Source: Methylobacter marinus A45 (GTDB lineage: Bacteria > Pseudomonadota > Gammaproteobacteria > Methylococcales > Methylomonadaceae). Taken from it: a DNA stretch of 64,000 nucleotides. The notes beneath the pieces are model-generated. The model made no database searches. It was given only the letters and a program-made list of their open reading frames with translations, and was not told where the DNA came from. The stretch is taken from NCBI RefSeq assembly GCF_000383855.1, contig NZ_KB912877.1, positions 1,150,616 through 1,214,615 of the forward strand, given 5' to 3'. Below, piece by piece: positions 27,039-35,581 of the stretch. Position numbers and translations under genes: made by a program. Positions within the stretch are counted from its first letter, which is position 1, and the number at the start of each line of letters is the position of its first letter.

Positions 27039-27925
27039 CGGCTGCCCCGTTCGATCTCGCGGCAGGCCGCGCAGAGCTTTCTCAGCCGGCCCAGGGCTTC
27101 CGGACCGGGTTCGGCCTCGCCGGCGAAGAAATAACGGTTTGAACAGTTGAAGAACCAGTCCAGCTGGTCGCCGAGTTGCCGGTACTGCGGATGCTGCCGG
27201 TAGAAGCCGGCCAGCTTGTGCTTGAACAGCGGCTGGCGATTGAGCGCGTTCAGGGCTTCATGGAACACCGTCAGGCCCTGCTCCAGTTCCTGTCCGGACA
27301 GGCGCGCCAGTTTTCCGCCGGCGCGCTTGAAAATGCTGCGCCGCGGCAGGCCCGGCAGATAGCCGTACAGATAAGCCAGACCAGCCCCGCTAGCCACTGC
27401 GATCAGCCCGGCGACGAGCAGGCCCAGCACCGGGCCGTCGGTCCGCAGCGCGGGCGGCATGGCGTCGGGGCGCTTGTATTCGCCGGTGTCGTCCAGCCTT
27501 ACCGCCAGCTCGCGCAGGGGCGACAGGGTAAAAGGCCAGGCTGGCACGGCCTGTTCGGCGGTCTTGTCGCCTTGTCCGAGCACGAGGTTGAAGCCCGGAA
27601 TGGTCAGCATTTTGACTTCATTGGGTGCATAGAAGACCTGATAGGTCAGGTCGATCGTATAACGGAAACCGCCGCCGGCCCGGCTTTCTTCGACCTTGAT
27701 GTCATTGAGATTCAGCCAGCGGTTGAGCGCTCCCTGCCGGGGCAGGCTGCCGGCTTGCAGCTTGACCCCGTTGCGGGTTTCGACCCGGATGCGGTGTTGT
27801 ATCTCGTCGCCGATGACATAGCCGAACGGGCGCGGCGTGAGCAGTTCAACATCGCTGACGGCCGGCCTGTCCGAACAGCCGAGCAGCGCCAGCGCCAGCA
27901 GGATGCCGGTCAATAGGGTTCTCAT
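27035..27925 (-). CDS. mxaA: MxaA
   Basis: A 296-residue protein starting with a lipoprotein-type signal (LALALLGCSD, lipobox before Cys17), a beta-rich periplasmic domain with PRPFGYVIGDEIQHRIRVET, one membrane helix (about 180-203) and a cytoplasmic tail with a helical WFFNCSNRYFF segment. MxaA is needed for calcium incorporation into methanol dehydrogenase. The ATG at 27925 overlaps the mxaS stop (ATGA); longer starts upstream would run through mxaS and are rejected. The combination of apparent lipobox and later membrane helix is notable. Confidence 0.83.
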   Translation of the reverse strand: MRTLLTGILLALALLGCSDRPAVSDVELLTPRPFGYVIGDEIQHRIRVETRNGVKLQAGSLPRQGALNRWLNLNDIKVEESRAGGGFRYTIDLTYQVFYAPNEVKMLTIPGFNLVLGQGDKTAEQAVPAWPFTLSPLRELAVRLDDTGEYKRPDAMPPALRTDGPVLGLLVAGLIAVASGAGLAYLYGYLPGLPRRSIFKRAGGKLARLSGQELEQGLTVFHEALNALNRQPLFKHKLAGFYRQHPQYRQLGDQLDWFFNCSNRYFFAGEAEPGPEALGRLRKLCAACREIERGSR

Positions 27926-28776
27926 GCGGCCCTCTGTTGAAAATAATGATCGATGTGTTCGGCCTTGTAGCGCCCGTCGATAAACAAAGGCTCGGCCCCG
28001 AAGGCGCGGAATGCCTGCTGCAGCTGCCGTCGGCGCTGCTCGAAGGCGCGGACGATTTTCTGCTTTAGCGCCGGGCGCATGAACAGGGTGCGCGTCGCGC
28101 CGTTTTCCATGTCCTGGAATCTGATCAGCCCCCAGGGCGGGAGATCGAGATATTCGGCGCTGTCCCACAGCACCAGCGGGATCACGTCGTGCCTACTGAG
28201 TCCGTGCATGAGTGTTTTGAGCCGGTCCGTGCCGAAATGAAAATCGGACAGCAGAAACACCAGCGCCCGGCTCGCGGGCAGCAATCGCGCCGTTTGCGGC
28301 AGGCTTTCGCAGCCTTGTGCCAGGACATGATTTTCCAGATTTTTCGCCAGCGCCCGGACGCGTCCCATTTGCCGGCAGCCCGGCAGCAACCAGCGCTGTT
28401 CCAGCTGTCGTCCGCAACCGATAAAACCGAAGCTGTCGCCGTAACTGAAAGCCGAGCTGGCGGCCGACAATAGAAAATCGATCAGGATTTGTTGTTTGTT
28501 CAGGCTGCCGGAAAACGACATCGACGCGGACAGATCGGCGATCAGGTAGACATCGAGCGTGCTTTTCTGCTGGTAGACGCGCACCTGATAGCTGCCGAAC
28601 GGGTCCAGCACGCTGGCGCGCAGATCAATGCGCCGGGGGTCGGGCGCCGCGATCAGCGGTTCATGGCGTTTGAACAGCTGGCCGCTGCTGACCATCTGCC
28701 CCGGATGCGCGCCGGGAAAAACGCTGCCTGCGGGACTTGCCAGCCGGTAGCGGAAGGTTTCGGGAGCGGTTGTCAT
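27922..28776 (-). CDS. mxaS: MxaS, DUF58-family protein
   Basis: A 284-residue cytoplasmic protein of the DUF58 family. A von Willebrand-like YLIADLSASMSFSG stretch follows the N-terminal third, and a LLSDFHFG strand lies further on. DUF58 proteins pair with MoxR ATPases (here mxaR) and von Willebrand A proteins (MxaC, MxaL) in chaperone-like complexes; here the client is methanol dehydrogenase. The ATG at 28776 lies 5 bp after the preceding gene; longer upstream frames overlap that gene and are rejected. It overlaps mxaA by 4 bp. Confidence 0.85.
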   Translation of the reverse strand: MTTAPETFRYRLASPAGSVFPGAHPGQMVSSGQLFKRHEPLIAAPDPRRIDLRASVLDPFGSYQVRVYQQKSTLDVYLIADLSASMSFSGSLNKQQILIDFLLSAASSAFSYGDSFGFIGCGRQLEQRWLLPGCRQMGRVRALAKNLENHVLAQGCESLPQTARLLPASRALVFLLSDFHFGTDRLKTLMHGLSRHDVIPLVLWDSAEYLDLPPWGLIRFQDMENGATRTLFMRPALKQKIVRAFEQRRRQLQQAFRAFGAEPLFIDGRYKAEHIDHYFQQRAA

Positions 28777-28781
28777 GGCGT

Positions 28782-29411
28782 TTACTGCTGGCTCGCTATC
28801 AGATACATGACGGCGCCGGTGAAGACGGTGTAGGCGGGCAGGCTGTACTTGACGGGCCAATCCAGGATCAGTCCGACCAGTCCCGAATAGCCTCGGTCGT
28901 CGCGGTTGTAAATCCCTTCGCCGATCAGCCAGTACAGTGTATTCAATACGCCGAGCGCGAGTATGGAGAAAAAACCGATATCGTCGATCAGCAGCGATTT
29001 CGAGGCGAGCATGTGGTCCTTGTCGCTGAAGTGCAGCCAATGCGCGGTCCATATGCCGACAATCAGGGCGCCGATCTTGAACGCGATCAGGCAGAAGGCC
29101 TGGGTGATGCGGCGCAGGTAATAAGAAACCTGAACGAGCGCGGGCAACCGGCGCGCCAGAAAAACGACAGGCAGCGCCATGGAGAACAGCAACAGGCCGG
29201 TAACTCCCAGCAATACCCAGAACCGGGTGCTGACGGCTTCGTTGATGGCGCCCGTGTAATAGGCTGCGTAGGACGCTTCCGCCAGATGGTCAAAGCCGTC
29301 GGCAATAAAAAAGCAGATGAAACTGACGCCGGCCCAGGTCAGGTACTGTTCGGTCAAATCGCCGATTTCCGTTTTGGGTTTGATTAAATCAAAGTATTTT
29401 TTAACGCTCAT
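28782..29411 (-). CDS. mxaP: MxaP-like membrane protein
   Basis: A 209-residue integral membrane protein with about five hydrophobic helices (around residues 26-42, 60-82, 100-120, 136-158 and 180-205). It lies between mxaR and mxaS, a position occupied in gammaproteobacterial methanotrophs, but not in Methylobacterium, by a gene called mxaP; I use that symbol from memory of gene order rather than sequence motifs. It has no known catalytic signature. ATG 29411 has a GGTGAG ribosome-binding site; a longer frame would include a palindromic repeat and is rejected. It is probably part of the MxaR-S-A-C-K-L maturation complex. Confidence 0.65.
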   Translation of the reverse strand: MSVKKYFDLIKPKTEIGDLTEQYLTWAGVSFICFFIADGFDHLAEASYAAYYTGAINEAVSTRFWVLLGVTGLLLFSMALPVVFLARRLPALVQVSYYLRRITQAFCLIAFKIGALIVGIWTAHWLHFSDKDHMLASKSLLIDDIGFFSILALGVLNTLYWLIGEGIYNRDDRGYSGLVGLILDWPVKYSLPAYTVFTGAVMYLIASQQ

Positions 29412-29449
29412 GGGTTGCTCACCTGGATAAATATCGCTGTTGCGGCGTT

Positions 29450-29487
29450 GGGTCGAATACCCTAAAGGGCACAAGTGAATTCGACCC
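29450..29487. repeat. 38-bp GGGTCGAAT/ATTCGACCC hairpin, copy 1
   Basis: Perfect 9-bp ends enclose CCCTAAAGGG. A second copy lies at 63629-63666. This copy sits in the 82-bp gap between the mxaR stop and the mxaP start. Confidence 0.65.
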
Positions 29488-29493
29488 TACAGT

Positions 29494-30510
29494 TCACGGT
29501 GCGGCGATCTGGTTGAGAATGCCGTCGATCAGTTCGGGCATCAGTTCGTCCTTCCGGTAGGCGTACATCGGGCTCAAAAAGATGCGATGCGCCATCGTGA
29601 CCTGATAAACCGCCTGCAGATCCTCGGGCAGCAGGGCATTGCGGCCTTCCAGCCAGGCGCGGACCTTGGCGGCGCGGATGAAGTAGCTCATGCCGCGCGG
29701 ACTGGCGCCGGCCTGCAGCAGCGCGCTCATGTCCACGTCGGACAATTCGATCCCGTAATCCTGCGGATAATGCGAGGCTTTCCACAACGCCAGGGCGTAG
29801 GCGCGCAGCTTCGGCGTACCCTGTATATTCTCCTGCAGCATGACCGCCAGATCGTTGAGTTCGTAATAAGCGATGCCGCCGGTTTCCATGCCGGCAACAA
29901 GCCGGTCGACGTCATGGAAGCGCTGGTTGAACATCAGTTCATCCAGTACCGCGTCGTCCGTCGGCGTCGCCATGCCGATCTCGAACATGAAACGGTCTTT
30001 CGCGGCGGCCGGCAGTTCGAAGGTTTCCTCTTTCTCCACGCGGTTGCGGTCGGCGAACACCTGCAGGTGGGGAAATTCGTAATCGCGGTTGAAGGCGTTG
30101 ATGCTGCGCTCCGCCATAGCTCTGAGCAACAGAGAATGCACCTGCGGACGGGCGCGGTTGATTTCGTTGAAAAAGAAAGTAGCCAGCCGGCTGCCCTGCT
30201 TCAGCAGCGGACCCGGATCGACGCGCGGCTTGCCGGCTTCGTCCAGGTAGGTATAGTAGACGAGATCGGCGGGCATCAGATCGATCGTGCCCTCGACGCG
30301 TTGGTAATCGCCGCCCAGGCCATGGGCGATGGCGCGCAGCAGCGTCGTCTTGCCGACGCCGACCTGGCCTTCCAGCAATACATGGCCGCGCGCGAACACG
30401 GCGAGGACGATATTGCGGACCACGGAGGGCTGGCCGATCACGATCCCGTTGATCTGTTGTTCGAACTGCAGCGCCTTGGCGCGCCAGTCGTTGAGCTGGT
30501 TGTCTGTCAT
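29494..30510 (-). CDS. mxaR: MxaR, MoxR-family AAA ATPase
   Basis: A 338-residue cytoplasmic AAA+ ATPase with Walker A GQVGVGKTT (about residues 48-56), Walker B LATFFFNEINRA and sensor/arginine-finger regions typical of MoxR proteins. MoxR ATPases act with DUF58 and von Willebrand A partners to activate client enzymes; this is the family's founding context, methanol dehydrogenase. It is the first maturation gene after the structural genes, preceded by a terminator-like hairpin that probably lowers its expression relative to mxaFJGI. Length and motifs fit the family. Confidence 0.93.
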   Translation of the reverse strand: MTDNQLNDWRAKALQFEQQINGIVIGQPSVVRNIVLAVFARGHVLLEGQVGVGKTTLLRAIAHGLGGDYQRVEGTIDLMPADLVYYTYLDEAGKPRVDPGPLLKQGSRLATFFFNEINRARPQVHSLLLRAMAERSINAFNRDYEFPHLQVFADRNRVEKEETFELPAAAKDRFMFEIGMATPTDDAVLDELMFNQRFHDVDRLVAGMETGGIAYYELNDLAVMLQENIQGTPKLRAYALALWKASHYPQDYGIELSDVDMSALLQAGASPRGMSYFIRAAKVRAWLEGRNALLPEDLQAVYQVTMAHRIFLSPMYAYRKDELMPELIDGILNQIAAP

Positions 30511-30521
30511 GTTTGGCTAAC

Positions 30522-30556
30522 AAAAAAATCTCCGTTAAGGGGAGGTCTTAACGGAG
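30522..30556 (-). terminator. Terminator-like hairpin between mxaI and mxaR
   Basis: Perfect 10-bp arms CTCCGTTAAG (30530-30539) and CTTAACGGAG (30547-30556) with a 7-nt loop are followed, in the minus direction, by A and seven T residues (30522-30528). It ends 12 bp before the mxaR start codon, so read-through is needed for mxaR expression unless a separate promoter exists. Confidence 0.75.
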
Positions 30557-30594
30557 TAAGTATGGTTTACGTCTTTGGCTAAAATCAGCGCTTA

Positions 30595-30708
30595 TGTAGG
30601 GGCGAACCTATGTGTTCGCCCTTGCCCAACGGTTATCCCTCGGCCAATGGTTTCCCGGTAACCTGTCGTGCACCGGACACAGGGCGGACACGCAGGTCCG
30701 CCCCTACA
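30595..30708. repeat. 113-bp repeat with GTAGGGGCG ends, copy 2
   Basis: Near-identical to 20219-20331, with the same GTAGGGGCGAAC and GTCCGCCCCTAC ends. Here it is inserted in the transcribed gap between mxaI and mxaR (348 bp, 30511-30858), together with two hairpins. No gene is seen in this gap. Confidence 0.7.
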
Positions 30709-30776
30709 CGCGCTTGCCAAAATTGGGGGAAGTTATTCTCCGCCGTATCCTTAGTCTTAAAAAATGCATGAGGATC

Positions 30777-30810
30777 GAAGCCTGAGGCAAAGCCTATCGC
30801 TTCAGGCTTC
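30777..30810 (-). other. Hairpin just after mxaI
   Basis: GAAGCCTGA (30777-30785) and TCAGGCTTC (30802-30810) form a 9-bp stem 50 bp after the mxaI stop. A T-rich stretch follows only after about 15 bases in the minus direction, so it may stabilise the 3' end of the abundant mxaFJGI message rather than terminate it. Confidence 0.5.
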
Positions 30811-30858
30811 GGGTAGGCCAAACATGCGGGGGAGGCATGCCTGGCCTTGAGGAAATCC

Positions 30859-31143
30859 TTATTCGATATCCTCTACGTCATAAACAAACTTGCCGGTTTT
30901 GCTCAGGTTTTCCCAGCGTTTCTCATTGCGGGCTTCCATTTCCTTGATGGATTGTGATTGTTTATTCAGTTCGTTGGGATCGTGTTTCGGGTCGTACTTG
31001 CTGCCCGCCACTTTATCCGGATAGCCTGGTTTAGGTTCCCAGCACACGCCGGGTTCCTTGCAGTTGGTGCCGTCATAGGCCGATGCGGAAAATGACAGTG
31101 TGGCCATAAGGCTTGCGGCACCGAGTAAAAGTAATTTTTTCAT
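30859..31143 (-). CDS. mxaI: Methanol dehydrogenase small (beta) subunit
   Basis: A 94-residue precursor: signal peptide (about 1-22, ending SASA) and a mature lysine-rich peptide starting YDGTNCKEPGVCWEPKPGYP, the signature of the MxaI beta subunit, whose two cysteines form a disulfide. It wraps around MxaF in the periplasmic alpha2-beta2 enzyme. Its presence, together with MxaF and MxaJ, marks the calcium-dependent enzyme rather than the lanthanide XoxF type. It lies 13 bp after mxaG and is followed by hairpins that should set off the highly expressed part of the operon. Confidence 0.95.
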   Translation of the reverse strand: MKKLLLLGAASLMATLSFSASAYDGTNCKEPGVCWEPKPGYPDKVAGSKYDPKHDPNELNKQSQSIKEMEARNEKRWENLSKTGKFVYDVEDIE

Positions 31144-31156
31144 TGTCGTGTCCTCG

Positions 31157-31633
31157 TTATTTTTTTAACCATTTGGCTTTCTTTGGATCACCATTGTAGA
31201 TGTCCCGCAAAAAGGCCATGATATGCAGCATCTCATCGGTGCTGAAATTGACGTATTGCGGTCCCATCATGCCGTTGGCGCCGCCGAACAGCAGTTCGAA
31301 CAGGCCTTTGTCGGTGGCGTTGGCCGGATAGGTCCAGTAGTCGTCGGCCAATCCCGGCCCCAGCTTGCCTTCCGCTTCATGGCCGTGGCAGCCGGAGCAG
31401 CCCGTCATGTAAAGGCTTTTACCCTTCTCGACCGCTTCCTTGTCGCCGTTATAGGGGTTTTTGCCAGTCTCCATGAACTGCTTGAACGCCTCGGTGTTAC
31501 CGCCGGATTTGGCGACGCTCATGTCCAGCACTTCGCCGGTGATGGCATGGTGCAGCGTGATCTCCGCCTGCGCGCCGGCGCTGGACAAAGCCAGAACCGC
31601 GAATGCGGCGGCTGTTAAATAATTATGTTTCAT
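31157..31633 (-). CDS. mxaG: Cytochrome cL, electron acceptor of methanol dehydrogenase
   Basis: A 158-residue periplasmic monohaem cytochrome with signal peptide (about 1-23), a CSGCH haem-attachment motif (about residues 79-83) and a distal-side methionine candidate in the GGANGMMGPQYVNFS segment. Cytochrome cL takes electrons from the PQQ of MxaFI and passes them to a class I cytochrome c. It lies in the canonical mxaF-J-G-I order, 7 bp after mxaJ. At 158 residues it is on the short side for the family (often 170-200). Confidence 0.93.
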   Translation of the reverse strand: MKHNYLTAAAFAVLALSSAGAQAEITLHHAITGEVLDMSVAKSGGNTEAFKQFMETGKNPYNGDKEAVEKGKSLYMTGCSGCHGHEAEGKLGPGLADDYWTYPANATDKGLFELLFGGANGMMGPQYVNFSTDEMLHIMAFLRDIYNGDPKKAKWLKK

Positions 31634-31640
31634 TTCTTTG

Positions 31641-32495
31641 TTAATCCTGTTTCTTCATGGCTAAAGCGGGTTCCGTTTCGGGCAGCAGGGGAATCCCTTC
31701 TGCTTCCAGAATCTGCTTTATATCCTGTTGTCGTTTTTCAATAACCTGATTCAACTGCGCCAGCAGGGCTTCGTCGCCTTTGCGCACGCCCATGGAGGTG
31801 CTGTAGTGAAAGCCCACCTTCTCGCCGTCGGCGCGGGCATTGTTGTCAGGGATCACCGTCACCTTCAGCGGCGTTGCCGCTTCCTTGACATAACGGGCGC
31901 TGGCAGGCCCCCACAGCACGGCGACTTCGGCACGCCCCGAGGCGACCTCGGAAACCAGTTTGGCGTTGTCGTACTTGACGTACTGGTTGCGCCTGGACTT
32001 GTAGCCGACCAGTTCCTGTTCGTAATTGAACATGTCGTTGTAACGCCCGATCGCGCGCATCATGACTTCAGCCGGCGAACCCGGCACATAAGCGATACGC
32101 TCAGCCTTGCGCAGGACTTCGCTGTCCCAGTTCCGCAGGTCCAGATTGTCGTTCTGGCGCGTGATGAACACGTAGCCGGACCGGTAATAAGGCCGCGTGG
32201 TCAGTACCCGCGGATCGCCGGTATCCATGCCGATGGAAACGTCGCAAAGCCCTTTGTCCAGGTAATCGCGCAGGTAGAAGCGCGGATCGGTCCAGGTCAC
32301 GTATTCGACTTTCCGGCCCAGTTCCTCGCCGACCAGTTGCGCCAGCTTGTTCTCGAAGCCTTCCCCTTTTTTATTGGAGTAAGGCATTTCGTCTTCCGCG
32401 GCGCAGACTTTCAACGGTTCCTGAGCAAAAGCGCCGGATGCCGCAAAGCCCAGCGCCAAAGAGAGAGCAGTTAAGATAGTTACTTTAAATGACAT
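31641..32495 (-). CDS. mxaJ: MxaJ, periplasmic solute-binding-like protein
   Basis: A 284-residue exported protein of the bacterial extracellular solute-binding family 3 fold. The signal peptide ends near AFAQE; the mature part begins PLKVCAAEDEMPYSNKKGEG, the typical MxaJ opening. MxaJ is required for, and binds during, methanol dehydrogenase assembly. I chose the ATG at 32495 with a GAGGA ribosome-binding site; the upstream in-frame start would add residues before a clear signal peptide. It lies between mxaF and mxaG on one transcript. Confidence 0.93.
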   Translation of the reverse strand: MSFKVTILTALSLALGFAASGAFAQEPLKVCAAEDEMPYSNKKGEGFENKLAQLVGEELGRKVEYVTWTDPRFYLRDYLDKGLCDVSIGMDTGDPRVLTTRPYYRSGYVFITRQNDNLDLRNWDSEVLRKAERIAYVPGSPAEVMMRAIGRYNDMFNYEQELVGYKSRRNQYVKYDNAKLVSEVASGRAEVAVLWGPASARYVKEAATPLKVTVIPDNNARADGEKVGFHYSTSMGVRKGDEALLAQLNQVIEKRQQDIKQILEAEGIPLLPETEPALAMKKQD

Positions 32496-32553
32496 ATTGT
32501 CCTCGTGGTAATAGCGGGCGAAAAACATCCGCCCGCCCTACGTTTTCAGATAC

Positions 32554-34365
32554 TTAAAGCGAGAACACCATGACGCCGCCGCCCATCTGGGTATAGTGCG
32601 CCAGTTCTTTGAACGCACCGACCGCGCCGAGACCGGCTGTCGGATCTTTCAGGTCGAATACCAGACCGACGCCGGGCCAGCCGCCTACGCCGTAGTAAAT
32701 CGCGACATACTGCTTGCCGTCGTGTTTATAGGTAATCGGATGGCCGATCACGCCGGAAGGCAGCTTGAATTTCCACAGCTCTTCGCCGGTTTTGGAGTTG
32801 AGCGCCTTGATGTAGCCGTCCAGCGTGCCGTAGAACACGAGGTCGCCCGCCGTTGCCGTGGTGCCGCCCCAGACCGCGAATTTTTCCTGGACTTCCCATT
32901 CGAATTCGCCGGTGACCGCATTCATGGCCTTGACTTGACCCAGCGTGCCTTTAGGTCCCGGATACATGTTCAAGGTCGCGCCGACGAAGAACTGGCCTGC
33001 GCGGTAAGGCAGCATGAACGGTTCCCAGTCCATGCAGATGTGGTTCACGCCCATGAAGAACAGTTGTCTGTTCGGGTCATACGACTCGATGCCCTGGTTG
33101 TGGTAACCCATGGCCGAAGGACAGATGCCTTTGGCTTCGTGATCCATATGTGTCGAATATTCGGGATCGCGCACCGGCAGACCGGTTTTCAGGTCCACGT
33201 GCTTGACCCAGTTGACGGTGTTGTCGATTTTGAAGGCATTGACCAGATCGCCGTTTTCACGGTTCAGGGTATAAACCAGGCCGTTGCGGTCAGGATGGGT
33301 CAGCAGTTTGGTCATTTTGCCGTTGACCATCTGCTCGGACAGGCCCATGTAGTTGACGCCGGCGTAATCCCACTCGTCGTGAGGCGTTTTCTGATAGCCG
33401 AATTTCGCTTCCCCGGTATCGATGTCGCGGCCCCAGATGGTCATAGTCCACTTGTTGTCGCCGGGACGCATGGTTTCGTTCCATGGCGCCGGGTTGCCTG
33501 ATCCGTAGTAAAGCATTCTCAGGTCAGGATCATAAGCGTACCAGCCCCAGTTGGTGCCGCCGCCGATTTTCCAGGCGTCGCCTTCCCAGGTCTTCAGACC
33601 CAGACCGAACTGGCCGTAATGCGGGTTGGCGCTGTTGAAGTCTTTCGACAATTTGATGTCTTCATCGGGACCGGTCGCGAACACGCGCCAGGCCTGCTTG
33701 CCGTCCTTGATGTTATAGGCCGTCGCATAACCCCTGACACCCAGTTCGGCGCCGGACGTGCCGACAATGACCTTGTCCTCGGCGACAAACGGCGCGACAG
33801 TCAGGGTCGAGCCCATGGCGATGTCGGAGTTTTCCATTTTCCACAGTTGTTCGCCGGTTTTCGCGTTCAGTGCGACAATATGGCCGTCAAGCTGGTTAAG
33901 GAAAATCGTCGCCGGATAATTCTTGCCCTGCGGTGCATAAGCCAGACCGCGGTTAACCACGTCGCAACAGGCTACCGCACGGGCCGCCGGATTTTGCTTG
34001 GGCTTGTATTCCCACAGGATTTTGTCCGGATCATTCAGATCGATGGCGAAAACGTTGTTCGGATAAGGCGTATGAACATACATGATGCCGTCGACGACCA
34101 ATGGCCCGCCTTCGTGGCCGTTCAGCACGCCGGTTGAAAAAGACCAGGCTGGCTTCAGGTTCTTGACGTTGGTGATATTGATGTCATACAACTCGCTGTA
34201 ATGCGTGGAGCTGTAATCCTTGGTCTGCATCACCCAATTGGTGTTCTGGCGCGACATCTGGTCCAGCTCTTTATTGGCTTGCGCCGGTTGCGACAAGGCC
34301 AGCAGGATACCCGACGCCAGCGCCGTAGTCGTCCCCACATGACGAGCAAATTTCGAAATCCGCAT
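32554..34365 (-). CDS. mxaF: Methanol dehydrogenase large (alpha) subunit, calcium/PQQ type
   Basis: A 603-residue periplasmic quinoprotein that oxidises methanol to formaldehyde. Signal peptide about 1-30 (ending AQA), then an eight-bladed propeller of tryptophan-docking motifs. The vicinal disulfide pair ([13 protein letters not shown]) and the DEWDYAGVN segment are visible. The catalytic Asp is the first of DYAG; the alanine two residues later marks MxaF, because lanthanide-dependent XoxF has a second aspartate there. A strong GGAGG precedes ATG 34365. It is first gene of the operon, divergent from the mxaB regulator. Confidence 0.98.
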   Translation of the reverse strand: MRISKFARHVGTTTALASGILLALSQPAQANKELDQMSRQNTNWVMQTKDYSSTHYSELYDINITNVKNLKPAWSFSTGVLNGHEGGPLVVDGIMYVHTPYPNNVFAIDLNDPDKILWEYKPKQNPAARAVACCDVVNRGLAYAPQGKNYPATIFLNQLDGHIVALNAKTGEQLWKMENSDIAMGSTLTVAPFVAEDKVIVGTSGAELGVRGYATAYNIKDGKQAWRVFATGPDEDIKLSKDFNSANPHYGQFGLGLKTWEGDAWKIGGGTNWGWYAYDPDLRMLYYGSGNPAPWNETMRPGDNKWTMTIWGRDIDTGEAKFGYQKTPHDEWDYAGVNYMGLSEQMVNGKMTKLLTHPDRNGLVYTLNRENGDLVNAFKIDNTVNWVKHVDLKTGLPVRDPEYSTHMDHEAKGICPSAMGYHNQGIESYDPNRQLFFMGVNHICMDWEPFMLPYRAGQFFVGATLNMYPGPKGTLGQVKAMNAVTGEFEWEVQEKFAVWGGTTATAGDLVFYGTLDGYIKALNSKTGEELWKFKLPSGVIGHPITYKHDGKQYVAIYYGVGGWPGVGLVFDLKDPTAGLGAVGAFKELAHYTQMGGGVMVFSL

Positions 34366-34694
34366 ACTTCCTCCAGGTTATTGTTATGCACTGATTAGTA
34401 AGGCCTAGCCTTAACGCGCCGATGTGTTTATTTGTGTCAACTTGCAGCAATCAGCTTTCTTGATCAAAACGTAATGCCTTGGATTTTCGGCGCGCAAGGC
34501 TATGCTGGGCGGAAATGATACGGGAGGCGGCTGTGCTCGGGTTACGGAATAAGCCCCGAAATGACCGGGAAAATTGCGCCAAATACCCATGAAATTTTCC
34601 CCTGTACAGCCCGCATCGACAAAACGGGAAAAGCTCCCATATTTTTTACCGCGCAAACCATGCATCATGGGCGAATTTGTAGGGGAGTAACCGA
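34366..34694. promoter_or_regulatory. mxaF-mxaB divergent control region
   Basis: The 329-bp gap must carry the strong mxaF promoter and the mxaB promoter. A perfect 9-bp inverted repeat, GGGAAAATT (34567-34575) and AATTTTCCC (34593-34601), with 17 bp between arms, is the best candidate regulator site; a partial CGGGAAAA copy follows at about 34627. I could not place -35/-10 elements with confidence. No gene is seen. Confidence 0.5.
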
Positions 34695-35351
34695 GTGTCA
34701 AGCAAGATCAATGTATTATTGGTGGACGACCATGCTGTCGTCCGGGCAGGCTACAAGACCTATCTGGCGTTATCCGATAATATCGGCAAGATTTATGAAG
34801 CGGACCGGGGCGAGACGGCCTGCCAGCTGTACAGCCAGCATCAGCCGGACATCGTGGTGCTGGATCTGTCGATGCCGGGCATCGGCGGGTTTGAAACGAT
34901 CAGACGGCTGCTCAGCCGGGACCCGAACTGCAAGGTCCTGGTATTCAGCATCCATGACGGCCTGGTTTATGTCACGCGCGCCATCAAGGCCGGCGCCAAA
35001 GGCTACATCACCAAAAACAGCATGCCCGAAACACTGGTGACGGCGGTCTGCAAAATCGCCCGAGGCGGCACGTATGTAGATCCGGAACTGGCCCAGCAGC
35101 TGGCGATCACGATGGGAACCGGCCACGACGATTCGGAAAAGATCAGACTGCTGTCGCCCCGGGAATTCGATGTCTTCTGTCTGCTGGCTCGGGGCTACAA
35201 CACGCACAAGGCCGCCGAAAAGCTTTGCCTGAGTTACAAGACGGTCTGCAACCACGGCACCGCGATCAAGGAAAAACTGGGCGTGACCACGATAGCCGAG
35301 CTGACGCTGCTGGCCGGCCGGCAGGGGATACTGGAGTATGAGGTGGAGTGA
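34695..35351 (+). CDS. mxaB: LuxR/NarL-type response regulator of methanol dehydrogenase
   Basis: A 218-residue response regulator. Receiver domain (about 1-125) with acidic DD pair, phospho-acceptor Asp in VVLDLSMPGIGG and Lys in GAKGYITK; then a LuxR-type helix-turn-helix (about 150-210, LSPREFDVFCLLARGY and KLCLSYKTVCNH). Divergent position next to mxaF matches mxaB, which activates mxa genes in type I methanotrophs and takes part in the lanthanide switch. Its cognate kinase is not next to it. The start is GTG at 34695 with AGGGGAG upstream. Confidence 0.85.
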   Translation: MSSKINVLLVDDHAVVRAGYKTYLALSDNIGKIYEADRGETACQLYSQHQPDIVVLDLSMPGIGGFETIRRLLSRDPNCKVLVFSIHDGLVYVTRAIKAGAKGYITKNSMPETLVTAVCKIARGGTYVDPELAQQLAITMGTGHDDSEKIRLLSPREFDVFCLLARGYNTHKAAEKLCLSYKTVCNHGTAIKEKLGVTTIAELTLLAGRQGILEYEVE

Positions 35352-35435
35352 GGGCTGATGCACCTGCTGCGGTCGAACTCGATGGATTCGAACCAGCGGA
35401 TCGATATAAATGCCGAGCTATCTTCCGAGACGATG

Positions 35436-35472
35436 GATGCGCCTCACGGCATCGGCAGCATCCTGATAAAGC
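35436..35472. repeat. Partial copy of the ATCCTA-ended palindromic repeat
   Basis: The segment GCGCCTCACGGCATCGGCAG and the following CATCCT closely match the right end of the copy at 36918-36978. The left end is not recognisable, so this copy seems decayed. Confidence 0.4.
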
Positions 35473-35581
35473 CAACGTACTTATCGCGTTGATAGCCTCC
35501 ATGCGACTTGTTCCAGCTTTAGTTCCTGGCGTTGATAGACACGCTCTCCGCCTCTAATTATAATTAGAACGAATATCTATC

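Noticed and set aside
24530-28900. Long plus-strand frames opposite the mxa genes (for example 24668-25675 and 26055-27134)
   Set aside because: They are antisense shadows of high-GC mxa genes, rich in Arg/Gln/His, without starts or family features.
32554-34365. A lanthanide-dependent XoxF assignment for the large methanol dehydrogenase subunit
   Set aside because: The DYAG motif has alanine where XoxF has the second aspartate, and mxaI, mxaJ and mxaG follow in canonical order.
34587-34600. A shared 14-mer (CATGAAATTTTCCC) between the mxaF control region and 56323-56336, as a common regulator site
   Set aside because: In 64 kb, several 14-mer matches are expected by chance, and the second site is not placed like a promoter element.
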